The notes: a model not told the origin generated them from the sequence alone. 64,000 bases of DNA from Kitasatospora aureofaciens (GCF_019192735.1 NZ_JAHTKP010000008.1:62001-126000), one strand, 5' to 3'. Shown: positions 9,988 through 18,881, counted from the stretch's first letter. Numbers and translations: made by a program.

Positions 9988-10061
9988 GGCGCGCTCGCGA
10001 CGATCGCCGACCTGTACGGCGTCGTCGTGGCCTCCGGGAAGTCGCTGGTCTGAGCCGAGTG

Positions 10062-10090
10062 CGGGGGCCGGGTCGGGCCCGGCCCCCGCT
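10062..10090 (-). terminator. Hairpin terminator of the carboxylesterase gene
   Basis: GCGGGGGCCGGG and its complement (with one extra base) form a GC-rich stem with a very short loop, directly downstream of the esterase stop at 10098. Confidence 0.6.
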
Positions 10091-10097
10091 GCGGTCG

Positions 10098-11612
10098 TCA
10101 GGAGTCCTGCAACCAGAGGTCGCAATTGTGCTCGTCCTCCAGGTCGACCGTCCGCGCCCCCTCGCCCGGGGCCAGGCTGCGCGCCTCGCCGTCGTCGAAC
10201 CGCGACCACGGGTGCCCGGTGGTCGCGAACCGCGTCCACGAGTGGATCATGCGGTCGGCGAGCCGCTGCTGCCCCGGGTCGAGCGTGGCGGGCAGGCCGG
10301 CGACGTCGAACAGGTACGGCAACTCCGAGGCGTGGTAGGCCCCGTACGGGAAGCCCGCCGGGAGGCCGGGCGGCGCGGGAGCCCCGCGGTCGGCGAACTC
10401 GTAGGTGTAGACGGGGGTGTGCCGGGCGAGCAGGCGGTCGCTCTGCAGCGTCGGGCAGGACCAGATCCGGTCGGTGGCAACGGTGGCCCAGGCTACGGCG
10501 GGGGAGGGGTAGTCGCTCGCCGGGTACCGCTCGGCGACCGCGTCGGCCTGTGCGCCGAAGCTCTGCGCGAGCAGGTCGTGGTAGCGCTGCTCGGTGATCG
10601 GCTGCATCTTGTCCAGAACGGCGACGAAGCTGCGGTGCTCGTCCCGGTTGCCGCCCTGGAGGACCGGGACGCGGTGGAACCGGCCGTCCCGCAGGGCCTG
10701 CGCCGGTTCGGCCGGCAGCAGCGGGGTGTCGTACGCGGGCTTGGCGAACTCGCCCAGGTGCCCGGCCAGTTCGGCGGCGGGCTTGCCGCGCAGGCAGGCG
10801 ATGTCGGCGCAGCCGAGGGTGGTGCCGAGCCCGCTGCCGGCGGTCTCGACGGCGGTCCGGCCGGTCCACGGCGAGCCGGCCGGGATGGTCGGCCAGAACA
10901 GCGCCTTCGGGTAGTCGATGAGGCAGGACCCGCTCTGGATGATCGCCTTGTCGAACAGGCCCTCCGCCGAGGGTGAGGTGAGCTGCGAGCACACGCTCAT
11001 CCCGCCGGCGGACTGGCCCGCCAGTGTGACGTTCGCGGGGTCGCCACCGAACGCGGCCGCGTTGCGGCGCACCCAGCGCAGCGCGGCCTGCTGGTCGGCG
11101 AGGCCGAAGTCGCCGGAGCCGGCGAGGCCGGGGTAGCCGAAGTACCCGTAGATGCCGAGCCGGTAGTTGACCGTCACGACGACGACGTCGCCGTCCACAG
11201 CCATGCGGTGCGGGTCGTAGTCGCTGCCGGCGCCGCCGGTGAAGCTCCCGCCGTGCAGCCAGACCACGACCGGGCGCCGCTCGGCCCCGGCCGGGGCGGT
11301 GACGTTGAGGTACAGGCAGTCCTCGTCGCCGGTGGTGCCCTGTGGGCAGCGGTTGCCGGGGGCGGTCGCCTCGCGCACTCCGGACCACGGCGTGACGGGC
11401 TGGGGATCGCGCCAGCGCAGGTCGCCGGTGGGCGGGGCGGCGTACGGGATGCCCTGGAACGTGCGGTACCCGTCGTGGGCGCTGCCGTGGACGGGCCCGG
11501 CGTCCGTGGCGGCGACCACGTCCGGATCGGGCGCCGCGGCCTGGGCCGGTGCGGCGGGCAGGGCGAGCGCGGTCAGCAGCGCGCCCGCGAGGAGTGCGGA
11601 GAACCTCGACAT
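10098..11612 (-). CDS. Secreted type-B carboxylesterase (alpha/beta hydrolase)
   Basis: 504 residues from the ATG at 11612, which has GGAAGG 8 bases upstream. A Sec signal ends in A-P-A-Q-A-A. Hallmarks of Pfam PF00135 are present: F-Q-G-I-P-Y-A-A-P-P near the N-terminus, E-D-C-L-Y-L-N-V, the oxyanion region W-L-H-G-G-S-F, and the nucleophile elbow G-Q-S-A-G-G near residue 202. It should hydrolyse esters outside the cell. It lies 95 bases downstream of a TetR gene on the same strand, and a palindrome identical in design to the one upstream of tetR lies between them, so the TetR protein probably represses both. Confidence 0.92.
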   Translation of the reverse strand: MSRFSALLAGALLTALALPAAPAQAAAPDPDVVAATDAGPVHGSAHDGYRTFQGIPYAAPPTGDLRWRDPQPVTPWSGVREATAPGNRCPQGTTGDEDCLYLNVTAPAGAERRPVVVWLHGGSFTGGAGSDYDPHRMAVDGDVVVVTVNYRLGIYGYFGYPGLAGSGDFGLADQQAALRWVRRNAAAFGGDPANVTLAGQSAGGMSVCSQLTSPSAEGLFDKAIIQSGSCLIDYPKALFWPTIPAGSPWTGRTAVETAGSGLGTTLGCADIACLRGKPAAELAGHLGEFAKPAYDTPLLPAEPAQALRDGRFHRVPVLQGGNRDEHRSFVAVLDKMQPITEQRYHDLLAQSFGAQADAVAERYPASDYPSPAVAWATVATDRIWSCPTLQSDRLLARHTPVYTYEFADRGAPAPPGLPAGFPYGAYHASELPYLFDVAGLPATLDPGQQRLADRMIHSWTRFATTGHPWSRFDDGEARSLAPGEGARTVDLEDEHNCDLWLQDS

Positions 11613-11694
11613 GTCAGAGACCTTCCGGGTCGGAGGCATGGCTCAGATGCATGGCTCGGAAGCAAGGCTCGGCAGAGTGGCCGAGCCGCTCTGA

Positions 11695-11710
11695 GGATAC
11701 AGGTGTATCA
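11695..11710. promoter_or_regulatory. TetR operator copy 2 (upstream of esterase)
   Basis: GGATACAGGTGTATCA, i.e. GATAC-N4-GTATC, overlaps the tetR stop codon and precedes the esterase. It matches the operator at 12371-12386 in arms and spacing. Confidence 0.7.
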
Positions 11711-12340
11711 CTTCGCGGCGGAAGGGGATTCCGGGCCGCCGGCGCCGAACAACTCGTCCAGGTGGTGGCCGAGCACCGTCAGCGCCGCCTCGCCGCTCCG
11801 CTGCCCGCCGAGAACGCTGGACCCGAGCCCGTTGGTCATCGCGAGCAGGCCCGCCGCCGTCAGCTCGGGGTCGCGTGCCGCCGCCACCTCGCCCGCCTGC
11901 TGCGCGGCACGGACCTGCTTGGCGAGGAAGGACTCCAGCATGTCCGGGTACGTGGTGGCGTGCTGCTCGGCCAGCTTCGGCTCGCTCAAGACCAGCGTGT
12001 AGTACGCCGCGTAGGTCCGCGTGATGCGCCGGCTCTCGTCGTCGGTGGGCAGGATGCAGGACAGGATCGCGGTCACGATGCTGCGCGGGGTGGGCGGGCT
12101 GCCCGCGGCGGCGATCCACTTCTGCATCCGCACCTGGAGCTGCGCGCTCAGCCGGGCGAGCGCGTCGATGAGCAGCTCGTCCTTGGTGTGGAAGTAGTAC
12201 TGCACCTGCCGCAACGACACCCCGGCCTCCGCCGCCACCACCCGCATGCTCGCCGCCTGGAGCCCCTGGGTGTCGGCGATCCGCAGGAGTGCCTCCGCGA
12301 TCCGGGCGCGGCGCTGTTCGTGATCGACGCGGGTGGACAC
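11708..12340 (-). CDS. TetR-family repressor
   Basis: 210 residues from the GTG at 12340, with GGAGG 9 bases upstream. The N-terminal HTH reads I-A-E-A-L-L-R-I-A-D, then M-R-V-V-A-A-E-A-G-V-S-L-R-Q-V-Q-Y-Y-F-H-T-K-D-E-L-L, the classic TetR signature. The C-terminal ~150 residues are an all-helical ligand and dimerisation domain. A longer frame starting at 12436 would run through the promoter palindrome and is rejected. Autoregulation and control of the downstream secreted esterase are inferred from the paired palindromes. Confidence 0.92.
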   Translation of the reverse strand: MSTRVDHEQRRARIAEALLRIADTQGLQAASMRVVAAEAGVSLRQVQYYFHTKDELLIDALARLSAQLQVRMQKWIAAAGSPPTPRSIVTAILSCILPTDDESRRITRTYAAYYTLVLSEPKLAEQHATTYPDMLESFLAKQVRAAQQAGEVAAARDPELTAAGLLAMTNGLGSSVLGGQRSGEAALTVLGHHLDELFGAGGPESPSAAK

Positions 12341-12370
12341 TTCCGAGAACCTCCGAGCAGGTGGCGCAAC

Positions 12371-12386
12371 TGATACAGGCGTATCA
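12371..12386. promoter_or_regulatory. TetR operator copy 1 (upstream of tetR)
   Basis: TGATACAGGCGTATCA has perfect 6-bp arms TGATAC/GTATCA around a 4-base centre, 30 bases before the tetR start. The same design recurs at 11695-11710. Confidence 0.75.
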
Positions 12387-12444
12387 ACAACAGTGGCGGT
12401 GCCGGCCCGAAAGCCGACACCGCCATCTTGCTCCATCCGGACGG

Positions 12445-13563
12445 CTACTCGTCGTGACCGTGCCCGTGGCGGGTGCTCAGGCAGAGCGCCCAGACGTCGG
12501 TGGAGGTGTTCGGCGAGGGCGAGCCGCCGACGTGGACGTCGGTGGTCCAGTGGGCGGGCTCGGTGGACCCGTCGGCGACCGGGGTGCCGTCGGGCTCACT
12601 CGGGTAGCTGCCGGTGAGGTGCGTGCCGCCGGACCCGGCCTTGCTGAAGTCCGTCGTCGTCACGTTGCCTCCGCTGGCGGCGGAGCCCCCGCTGACCAGC
12701 TGCCATGCGCTGTGGCGGCTTTCCTCGGCGGGGGAGTCGCAGCCGACCGTCGCCAGCTGGTGCGTCCCGGCCACGGTCGGCCCGCTCAGCTCGCTGAAGC
12801 GGACCTTCGTGGTGAGGCCCTTCGTGCGGACGTCCTCCCCGGTGCAGATGGCGTAGGCGTACGTCGTGTTGCCGCTGTCGCGCCCGCCGCCGATGCCCCC
12901 GACGGCCGTCCACGAGTCGGGGTTGGTCTCCCCGTCCGCGGCGGCCTTCTGCCCGTGGTCGTGGGCGGCGTCGTTGAAGGTGGGGAAGCTCGCGATCGGC
13001 TTCAGGCTGCCGACGCTCGCCGGGGTGGTGCGCGCGCCGCCGCCGATCAGCACCGAGCCCGTCGGGCAGGTGGCCGTGACGAGCTTCGACGTCTGCGAGA
13101 CCGTCGGTCCGGCGATCTTGTTCATGACGACCTGGGTATGCCGGATCCGGTTGCCGGACAGGCACAGCGCGTAGGGCGTGGACGAGAACGCGGGGCTGGA
13201 GTTGCTCCCGCTGCCGCCGAACGCGAGCCAGTGCGTGACGTCCTCGCCGACCACCCCGGGCGTGCCGGTGAACTCGCTCAGGTCGTCCGCACCGGGCGCG
13301 ACGCCCATGACGTGGTTGCCGTTCCCCGCCCGGTCGTCGCCGGTGGTCTGGTCGATGCCGCCGCCGGAGACGAGGCCGTCCTCGCAGTCGGCGTGCGCCG
13401 AGACACCGGTGAACGGGGTCGCGGGGCCGATGGTGGCGCCGGGGGAGGTGACGGTGACGCTCGCGGTGTCGGCGTACGCGAGCTCGGGCACCGCCAGGGC
13501 GAGCAGCGCGCCCGGGATCGCGGCCTTCGCCAGCGTGGACGTCCGCAGGAGTCTCTTCGTCAT
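12445..13563 (-). CDS. Secreted Cys-repeat protein of unknown function (paralogue B)
   Basis: 372 residues with a Sec signal ending in E-L-A-Y-A-D. The mature protein is built from three loosely similar units, each with a Cys, then G-x-(L/V)-(L/V)-x-G-G-G or S-G-G, and later a Y-A-(L/I)-C or W-A-L-C motif: C-E-D-G-L-V-S-G-G-G; C-P-T-G-S-V-L-I-G-G-G-A with Y-A-Y-A-I-C; C-D-S-P...L-V-S-G-G-S with V-W-A-L-C. Paired Cys suggest disulfides. A His-rich tail (H-G-H-G-H-D) ends the protein. It is clearly homologous to the gene 28 bases upstream and is probably co-transcribed. I do not recognise an enzyme motif; the role is unknown. Confidence 0.82.
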   Translation of the reverse strand: MTKRLLRTSTLAKAAIPGALLALAVPELAYADTASVTVTSPGATIGPATPFTGVSAHADCEDGLVSGGGIDQTTGDDRAGNGNHVMGVAPGADDLSEFTGTPGVVGEDVTHWLAFGGSGSNSSPAFSSTPYALCLSGNRIRHTQVVMNKIAGPTVSQTSKLVTATCPTGSVLIGGGARTTPASVGSLKPIASFPTFNDAAHDHGQKAAADGETNPDSWTAVGGIGGGRDSGNTTYAYAICTGEDVRTKGLTTKVRFSELSGPTVAGTHQLATVGCDSPAEESRHSAWQLVSGGSAASGGNVTTTDFSKAGSGGTHLTGSYPSEPDGTPVADGSTEPAHWTTDVHVGGSPSPNTSTDVWALCLSTRHGHGHDE

Positions 13564-13591
13564 CGGATCATGCCTTTCTGGGGGAGCCGGC

Positions 13592-14698
13592 TCAGATGCC
13601 GTCGTTGGCGCACAGCGCCCACACGTCGGAGTGGGTGGTCGTCGAGCCCATGCCGCCGGTGTGCGTGAAGGCCGTCCAGGACGCCGCCGTGGTGGTCCCG
13701 TTGCCGACCGGGTTGCCGGACGCGTCGCTCGGGAAGCTGCCGTTGAGGTGGTCGCCTGCCGAGCCCGGTCCGGTGAAGTCGGTCGTGGTGACGCTGCCGC
13801 CGCTGACGGCCGCGCCGCCGCTGACCAGGTTCCCGTCCCCGGTGCCGCAGCTGACGGTCGTGTTCTGGCCGGTGCTGCCGGTGTTCGGGCCGGCCGCCTC
13901 GCTGAAGCGGACCTTCACGGTGACGCCGCTGACGTTGATCCCGCTGCCGCTGCAAATGGCGTACGCGTACGTCTCGTTGCTGGCGTTCGTGCTGTTGTCC
14001 CACCCGACCGCGCTCCACGAGTCGGGGTTGGTGCTGCCGTCGGCCGCGGCCTTCTTGCCGAAGTCGTGGGCGGCGTCGTTGAAGGTGGGGAAGCTCGCGA
14101 TCGCCTTGAGGTTGCCGGTGTTGCTCGGGCTGACGAGGGCGCCGCCGCCGAGCAGGACGGTGCCGGACGGGCAGCTCGCCGTCACGAGGCCGACGGTCGT
14201 CGCGGTGGTGGGCGTGTTGGCCTTGTTCATGACGACCTGGGTGTGGTTGATCAGGCTGCTGGTCAGGCACATCGCGTAAGGGGTCGTCGAGAACGAGGAG
14301 TTGATCTGGCCCCCGCTGCCGCCCTTCGCGATCCAGTACGCCACGTCGGTGCCGACGACCCCGGTCGTGCCGGTGAACTCGGTGGTGCCGTCCGAGCTGG
14401 GCTCGGTGCCCAGCACGTGGTTGCCGTTCGAGCCGGTGCCCGTCCCGGTGGCCTGGTCGATCCCGCCGCCGGAGACGAGACCGCTGGTGCAGTGGGCGTT
14501 CGTCGAGATCGACGAGTCGATGGCCGTGGGGCCGAGGGTGGCCCCGGGGGTTTGCACGGTGATGCTCACGCTGTTCGCGTACGCCGTGCCCGGCGCCGCC
14601 AGGACCAGGAGGGCGCCGATCACCAGCGCCTTTCCGGTCGTGAAGCGCCGCCGGGACTGAACGTCCGCTGCCGGACGGGTCGTTGTGCGCAGTTCCAT
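13592..14698 (-). CDS. Secreted Cys-repeat protein of unknown function (paralogue A)
   Basis: 368 residues from the ATG at 14698, with GGAGGA 6 bases upstream. A Sec signal ends in G-T-A-Y-A-N. The same three-unit Cys architecture occurs as in the next gene: C-T-S-G-L-V-S-G-G-G, C-P-S-G-T-V-L-L-G-G-G-A and C-G-T-G-D-G-N-L-V-S-G-G-A, closing motifs Y-A-M-C, Y-A-Y-A-I-C and V-W-A-L-C. The block I-A-S-F-P-T-F-N-D-A-A-H-D is identical in both proteins. First gene of a two-gene operon produced by tandem duplication. The downstream copy lost about half the sequence identity but kept all the Cys, so both are probably functional. Confidence 0.85.
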   Translation of the reverse strand: MELRTTTRPAADVQSRRRFTTGKALVIGALLVLAAPGTAYANSVSITVQTPGATLGPTAIDSSISTNAHCTSGLVSGGGIDQATGTGTGSNGNHVLGTEPSSDGTTEFTGTTGVVGTDVAYWIAKGGSGGQINSSFSTTPYAMCLTSSLINHTQVVMNKANTPTTATTVGLVTASCPSGTVLLGGGALVSPSNTGNLKAIASFPTFNDAAHDFGKKAAADGSTNPDSWSAVGWDNSTNASNETYAYAICSGSGINVSGVTVKVRFSEAAGPNTGSTGQNTTVSCGTGDGNLVSGGAAVSGGSVTTTDFTGPGSAGDHLNGSFPSDASGNPVGNGTTTAASWTAFTHTGGMGSTTTHSDVWALCANDGI

Positions 14699-14883
14699 GC
14701 CAGTTCCTCCGTGTCGGGGTTGCGTGAGAGCGGACCGATTGAAGCAACAGGCCGATGGTACGGACGACTGGTGCCGGGCACAGGGCGAATGGCCCGGAAC
14801 TGAGTGATTAACCAAGGGCGCGCCCGTGACCAGGGCGGTAAGCAGCGCTCGCTCCCCGGCGACCCGAAGCTGCCGGGCGCGGC

Positions 14884-16836
14884 TCAGCCCAACGGCCGGC
14901 AGAGCAGTGCGTCCGGGACGCCGCCCTGCAGCCACCGCCACGTCATGGCCACACCCGCGACGTACTCGCCCGACGCGCACTGGCCCTTGTAGGACCCCGG
15001 TGCCCAGTCGCTCGCCGCGGAGTCGGCGCCGGTGTCGGCGGGTGGCCGGTTGTCGCCGCGGTCGAACCAGAGCACCCGTCCCGTCGCGGGCAGCGCGGTG
15101 GCCGCCGGCGCGCACAGCAGTGCCGCCATCGCGTTGTCGTGGACGCTGTAGCCGACGGCGAGGTGGCCGGCCGGGCACTGGAGCTTGTTGTAGCCGGAGG
15201 CCCAGTCGCCGTCGGTGACGTAGCGCTCGTCGGTCACGGTGACCCAGTCGCCCGGCCCGGTGGCCGGCTGCCCGGTACCTGGCTGCCCGGCGTCGGTGCA
15301 CAGGCCCCGGCCGTCGCCGCGGCCCAGGCCGCTCAGGCGCTGCCCGTCCGGGCAGTTGCCCTTGCGGTTGCCGCTGCTCCAGTCCGGGAGGGCGAGCATG
15401 TGCCGGGAGACGTTCTGGTCGGCGTGGTCGAGGTCGAGCAGGTTCCAGTGCGGCGCGTCCGGCACCCGTCCGGTGTACGAGGGGGCCGTGACCAGCCGGT
15501 TCCAGTCGTCGGCACGCCAGTCGTTCGGGTCCTCGATGCTGAGCCGCCGGCCCGCCCGGTCGTAGTGAAGCAGTGCCCAACTGTCCTGCGGCACGCCGTC
15601 GTTGTGCCAGCCGACGAGCGGCCAGACGGCGAAGTCGGTGTCGTGGGCGGCGAGGATCGTGGTGAAGTGGTCGAGCCAGGCGTGCTCCTTGGCGTCGGTC
15701 GAGCCGCGCCCGCCCGCGCCGAACTCGCTGATCCAGACGGGGGCGGTGAAGTGCTGCCCGGTGCGGGTGACGAAGAGCGCCTCCTCGTCGACCACCGCCG
15801 CCAACTGCTCGGGCGTGAGGTCCTCGTAGCGCGGGTCGCTGGTCGCGCCCGGGCCGCTGCCCGCACCGGTGTTGGCCGAGCCGGTGTAGGCGTAGAAGTG
15901 CGCCGAGTAGACCAACTTGCCGGAGTCGATCAGGGTGTTGGAGAGCGTTGCGACCGGCTTGAGCATCGGACGGCCGTGCGGGAGCCCGGCCAGCGGGATG
16001 CCCTGCCAGTTGATGCCCTCCATGATGATCAGCAGGTCGGGGTCGGCCTGGAGGATCCGGTTGCCCGCCTCCTCGAAGGCGGCGTACTCGTCGTGCCCGT
16101 CGCCCATGCCCCAGTTGGGGTCGTCCCAGGTGTCGCGGCGGACCTCGTTGCGCAGGTCGGCACCGACGACGCGCTTGTTGTCGCGGTACCGGTTCGCCAT
16201 GAACAGCCAGTCCTCCTCCCACTGTTGGGTGGACTGGCTGCTGTTCCAGCGCTCGTTGCCGTCCAGGCCGCAGCAGAACCGGTACGTGGTGGTGTGGTTG
16301 TTGAGGACGACGGCGAACCCGTCGGCGGTCAGGGCCGCCACCACGGCGTCATAGACCTGGAGCGGCGTGCTGCCGCGCAGCTGCGGGTTGGCCGCGACGG
16401 CGGCGTCCGGGACGGCCGCGGTGTCGCGGATCATCGCGTCCGCGAACGGCAGCCGGACGCTGTTCAGGCCGAGGCTGTGGAAGCCGGCCAGGATCTCGGG
16501 CAGGGGAGTCCGGTCGAGGCCGAGCGGCAGGTTGTAGGAGACCTGCCCGGCCTGGTTGTCCGCCGGATCGGTGGTGGACCCGCTGCCCTGCCAAGTCCCC
16601 TGGGCCCCCGACCAGTTGCCCGCCCGGAGTTTGAACCGGTTGCCGGCGGCGTCGACGATGTACCGCCCGCGGGTGCTCAACGGCCCCGCCCAGGAGGCCG
16701 CCAGCTGCGCCCCGGTCAGCGGCACGGGGGCGGCCGCCGGCACGGCGGCCGAGGCGGCCCCCGGTGGCACAACGAGCAACGCGGACAAGGCCGTTGCCAC
16801 GGACAGTAAGCGGAGCGCGAGTCTTCTCATGGTCAC
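14884..16836 (-). CDS. Secreted glycoside hydrolase family 5 enzyme with C-terminal Cys-repeat module
   Basis: About 650 residues (GTG at 16836; the ATG two codons later is an equally likely start). A Sec signal ends in A-A-S-A-A. A (beta/alpha)8 catalytic domain of ~450 residues follows. Putative acid/base Glu is in A-D-L-R-N-E-V (near 230) and nucleophile Glu in W-I-S-E-F-G-A-G-G (near 370), as in GH5 endoglycanases. The last ~180 residues hold three units W-x-x-G-x-x-K-x-x-C-x-x-G ending in a Cys (G-L-C, A-L-L-C, A-L-L-C). They recall the Cys-Gly units of the two adjacent secreted paralogues. It probably cleaves a plant or fungal glucan outside the cell; the tail may bind substrate. Confidence 0.88.
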   Translation of the reverse strand: MTMRRLALRLLSVATALSALLVVPPGAASAAVPAAAPVPLTGAQLAASWAGPLSTRGRYIVDAAGNRFKLRAGNWSGAQGTWQGSGSTTDPADNQAGQVSYNLPLGLDRTPLPEILAGFHSLGLNSVRLPFADAMIRDTAAVPDAAVAANPQLRGSTPLQVYDAVVAALTADGFAVVLNNHTTTYRFCCGLDGNERWNSSQSTQQWEEDWLFMANRYRDNKRVVGADLRNEVRRDTWDDPNWGMGDGHDEYAAFEEAGNRILQADPDLLIIMEGINWQGIPLAGLPHGRPMLKPVATLSNTLIDSGKLVYSAHFYAYTGSANTGAGSGPGATSDPRYEDLTPEQLAAVVDEEALFVTRTGQHFTAPVWISEFGAGGRGSTDAKEHAWLDHFTTILAAHDTDFAVWPLVGWHNDGVPQDSWALLHYDRAGRRLSIEDPNDWRADDWNRLVTAPSYTGRVPDAPHWNLLDLDHADQNVSRHMLALPDWSSGNRKGNCPDGQRLSGLGRGDGRGLCTDAGQPGTGQPATGPGDWVTVTDERYVTDGDWASGYNKLQCPAGHLAVGYSVHDNAMAALLCAPAATALPATGRVLWFDRGDNRPPADTGADSAASDWAPGSYKGQCASGEYVAGVAMTWRWLQGGVPDALLCRPLG

Positions 16837-16949
16837 CCCGGCCTGGAGAGTGAGGGTGGTGGACGCCGGCTGCCCCGCCGGACCCGGTCCGCATGGACAC
16901 GGCTACCGGGGGATCCTGACACACACTCGGCCCGTCCGGGAGACGGCCG

Positions 16950-17453
16950 TCAGAGGTTGGTGAGCTGGTCGCCCTTGGCGTCCTGGAGGGTGTGGTCGAC
17001 GCAGACGGCGAGGATGACGAGGAGGAGGGCGTCCTGGTGGCTGAGGACGTCGACGGCGTAGGCGTCGCGGATGGTGAACCAGCGGCGGGATATGTGGGCG
17101 AGTGTGGTGCCGTCGTGGCGGATGTCGAACTCGCGGTCCCAGAGGTTGCCGGCTATCTTCAGCCGGCGGCCGTCCCGCAGGCGGACCTTGAAGCGGTCGC
17201 CGAAGAGCGTGAACATCCGCTTGCTGATCTTGGCCGTCACCGCGCCGTCCTGCTTGATCAGCAGGGTGTGGTGGAGGGTGAAGGCCTTGCGGACGATGGC
17301 GGCGACGTGTTCGCCGCGGGTGTCGACCAGGGCGAAGGTGCGGCGCAGCCGGAGGAACTTCCGGTTGACGCGGTAGAGCTTCTCGCGGTGCTCGGTCTCG
17401 ATCCAGGCCTCCTCGTGGAAGGCGAACATGCGGTCGCGGACCAGGTAACGCAT
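16950..17453 (-). CDS. LURP-one-related (tubby-like fold) protein
   Basis: 167 residues. Repeating beta-strand segments such as M-R-Y-L-V-R-D-R-M-F-A-F-H-E-E-A, Y-R-V-N-R-K-F-L, A-K-I-S-K-R-M-F and I-A-G-N-L-W-D-R-E-F-D-I match Pfam PF04525 (LOR), related to the tubby/scramblase fold. Members are cytoplasmic or peripheral membrane proteins with no proven bacterial function. GGGGGAA lies 5 bases before the ATG. Nothing links it operonically to its neighbours. Confidence 0.85.
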   Translation of the reverse strand: MRYLVRDRMFAFHEEAWIETEHREKLYRVNRKFLRLRRTFALVDTRGEHVAAIVRKAFTLHHTLLIKQDGAVTAKISKRMFTLFGDRFKVRLRDGRRLKIAGNLWDREFDIRHDGTTLAHISRRWFTIRDAYAVDVLSHQDALLLVILAVCVDHTLQDAKGDQLTNL

Positions 17454-17646
17454 CGGAATTCCCCCGTGTGGATCGTCTCCGCCGGCCCTGCGGCGCGGCG
17501 CGGTCCAGAGCGTAGTGGCTGGTCACCGGCGGAGTGCGGCGGGGGTGGGGGAGATCGCGGGGAAATTCGTGCACGAGCGGTGGAGACGGTCGAAGTACGC
17601 CTTCGGGAGTGGGTCTTGGTCCAGGGTGTCGTCTTCGGGTCGGACG

Positions 17647-17886
17647 TCACCGGTCCCATTCGTTGGGGTGGGGGTTGACGGCCTGCCCGTCGATGGGTGC
17701 CCCCCACTCGTCCTCGCCGACGGCGTCGACGCAGTAGCCGGAGCCCTGCACGCTGCCGCCGGCGTTCCGGCACGTCTCGGCGGTGACATCGCGGCGGCCG
17801 GCCGACGCCGAGGTGGCACCGGCGGTGGTGAGGAGCACGGCAGCGGTGACCGTCAGGGCCACCCGGGACAGCGTTGAAGTGATCAC
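17647..17886 (-). CDS. Small secreted protein, unknown function
   Basis: 79 residues from a GTG. A clear signal peptide (V-A-L-T-V-T-A-A-V-L-L-T-T-A-G-A-T-S-A-S) is followed by a ~50-residue mature part with two Cys (E-T-C-R-N-A-G-G-S and G-Y-C-V-D-A-V), probably one disulfide. No ribosome-binding site is obvious, so the start is uncertain. It resembles the many short secreted streptomycete peptides without assigned roles. Confidence 0.55.
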   Translation of the reverse strand: MITSTLSRVALTVTAAVLLTTAGATSASAGRRDVTAETCRNAGGSVQGSGYCVDAVGEDEWGAPIDGQAVNPHPNEWDR

Positions 17887-17955
17887 GTGGCCAACAACAG
17901 CACGGAGCCGGGGGAGAAGGCGAATTCGGTACGGCCGTTCGCGGTTCAGGAACCG

Positions 17956-18747
17956 TCAGGCGCTGCGCGGCACCGGGGAGACCGTGCGCGGCTGGCGCGG
18001 GAGCGGGAGGGTGAGGGCCTCGCGGGAGGCGGGCGGCAGGGCGAGGGCGGAGACGGTCTCGGCGGGGAGGTCGCGCAGGCCGAGGAGGGCAGTGGCGAGG
18101 TGGGCGGTGGCACGGTGCCAGTCGGGGATGCGCTGGAGCATGGCGTGCCCGCTGCCGGTGACGGTGTAGCCGCAGACGCGGGCGCCGGCGGCGCGGCTGC
18201 GGGCGGCGAAGGCGTGGGTGTCGGCGGGCGGCGTGACGGTGTCGCGGTCGCCGTGCAGCATCAGCACGTCGCGGCCGGCCAGCTGCTCGCACGGGTCCTC
18301 GGCCGGGCACCAGGGGGCCAGCGCGACCAGCCCGGTCACGTTCGGGTGGCCGGCCGCGTGCAGGGCCGCCCGGCCGCCCATCGAGTGCCCGACCAGGACG
18401 GTCGGCACCGGGCCGAGCTCCTTCGCGAGGTCGTCGAGGGCGGCGAGCGCGTCCCGGGCGGCGTCGGCGCGCTCGTCGTTCCAGCCGCGGTGACGGTAGC
18501 GGACGGTGCCGATGGCGATGTCCGCGCCCGCGGTGGCCCTGCCCAGGGCGCGGAGGAAGCCGTGCATCCGCAGCAGCGGCAGGTTGAGGCGGCCGGGGCG
18601 GGAGAGGTTGCGCTCCTCGCCACCGTGCAGCACGATGACCGCCGCGCCGGGCCGCTCCGGCCGGACCCGCCAGTGCAGCGCCCGGTGCCCGTCACGCTGG
18701 AGCGCCGGGTGTCCGGCCGTACCGTCCTCAGTTCTGGTCCCGCTCAC
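17956..18747 (-). CDS. Alpha/beta hydrolase (dienelactone-hydrolase-like)
   Basis: 263 residues from the GTG at 18747 (GGGAGG 7 bases upstream; the longer frame lacks a site). An N-terminal beta strand with V-I-V-L-H-G-G-E-E is followed by the nucleophile elbow V-G-H-S-M-G-G-R, the acid region M-L-H-G-D-R-D-T-V-T and the histidine region G-S-G-H-A-M-L, in the right order for a Ser-Asp-His triad. No signal peptide, so cytoplasmic. The substrate is unknown. Confidence 0.88.
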   Translation of the reverse strand: MSGTRTEDGTAGHPALQRDGHRALHWRVRPERPGAAVIVLHGGEERNLSRPGRLNLPLLRMHGFLRALGRATAGADIAIGTVRYRHRGWNDERADAARDALAALDDLAKELGPVPTVLVGHSMGGRAALHAAGHPNVTGLVALAPWCPAEDPCEQLAGRDVLMLHGDRDTVTPPADTHAFAARSRAAGARVCGYTVTGSGHAMLQRIPDWHRATAHLATALLGLRDLPAETVSALALPPASREALTLPLPRQPRTVSPVPRSA

Positions 18748-18881
18748 TTCGCGCCCTCCCCGCCCCCGCCGTTCGTCCGTGGACAGCCAACTGTACGCGC
18801 GGCCGGCGGACGCGGTCGCGGGTGCGGTGCGGAGAGCACGGTTCACCCGGGGGATCAAGCCGGAGCCCGGGGGGCGCGCCG

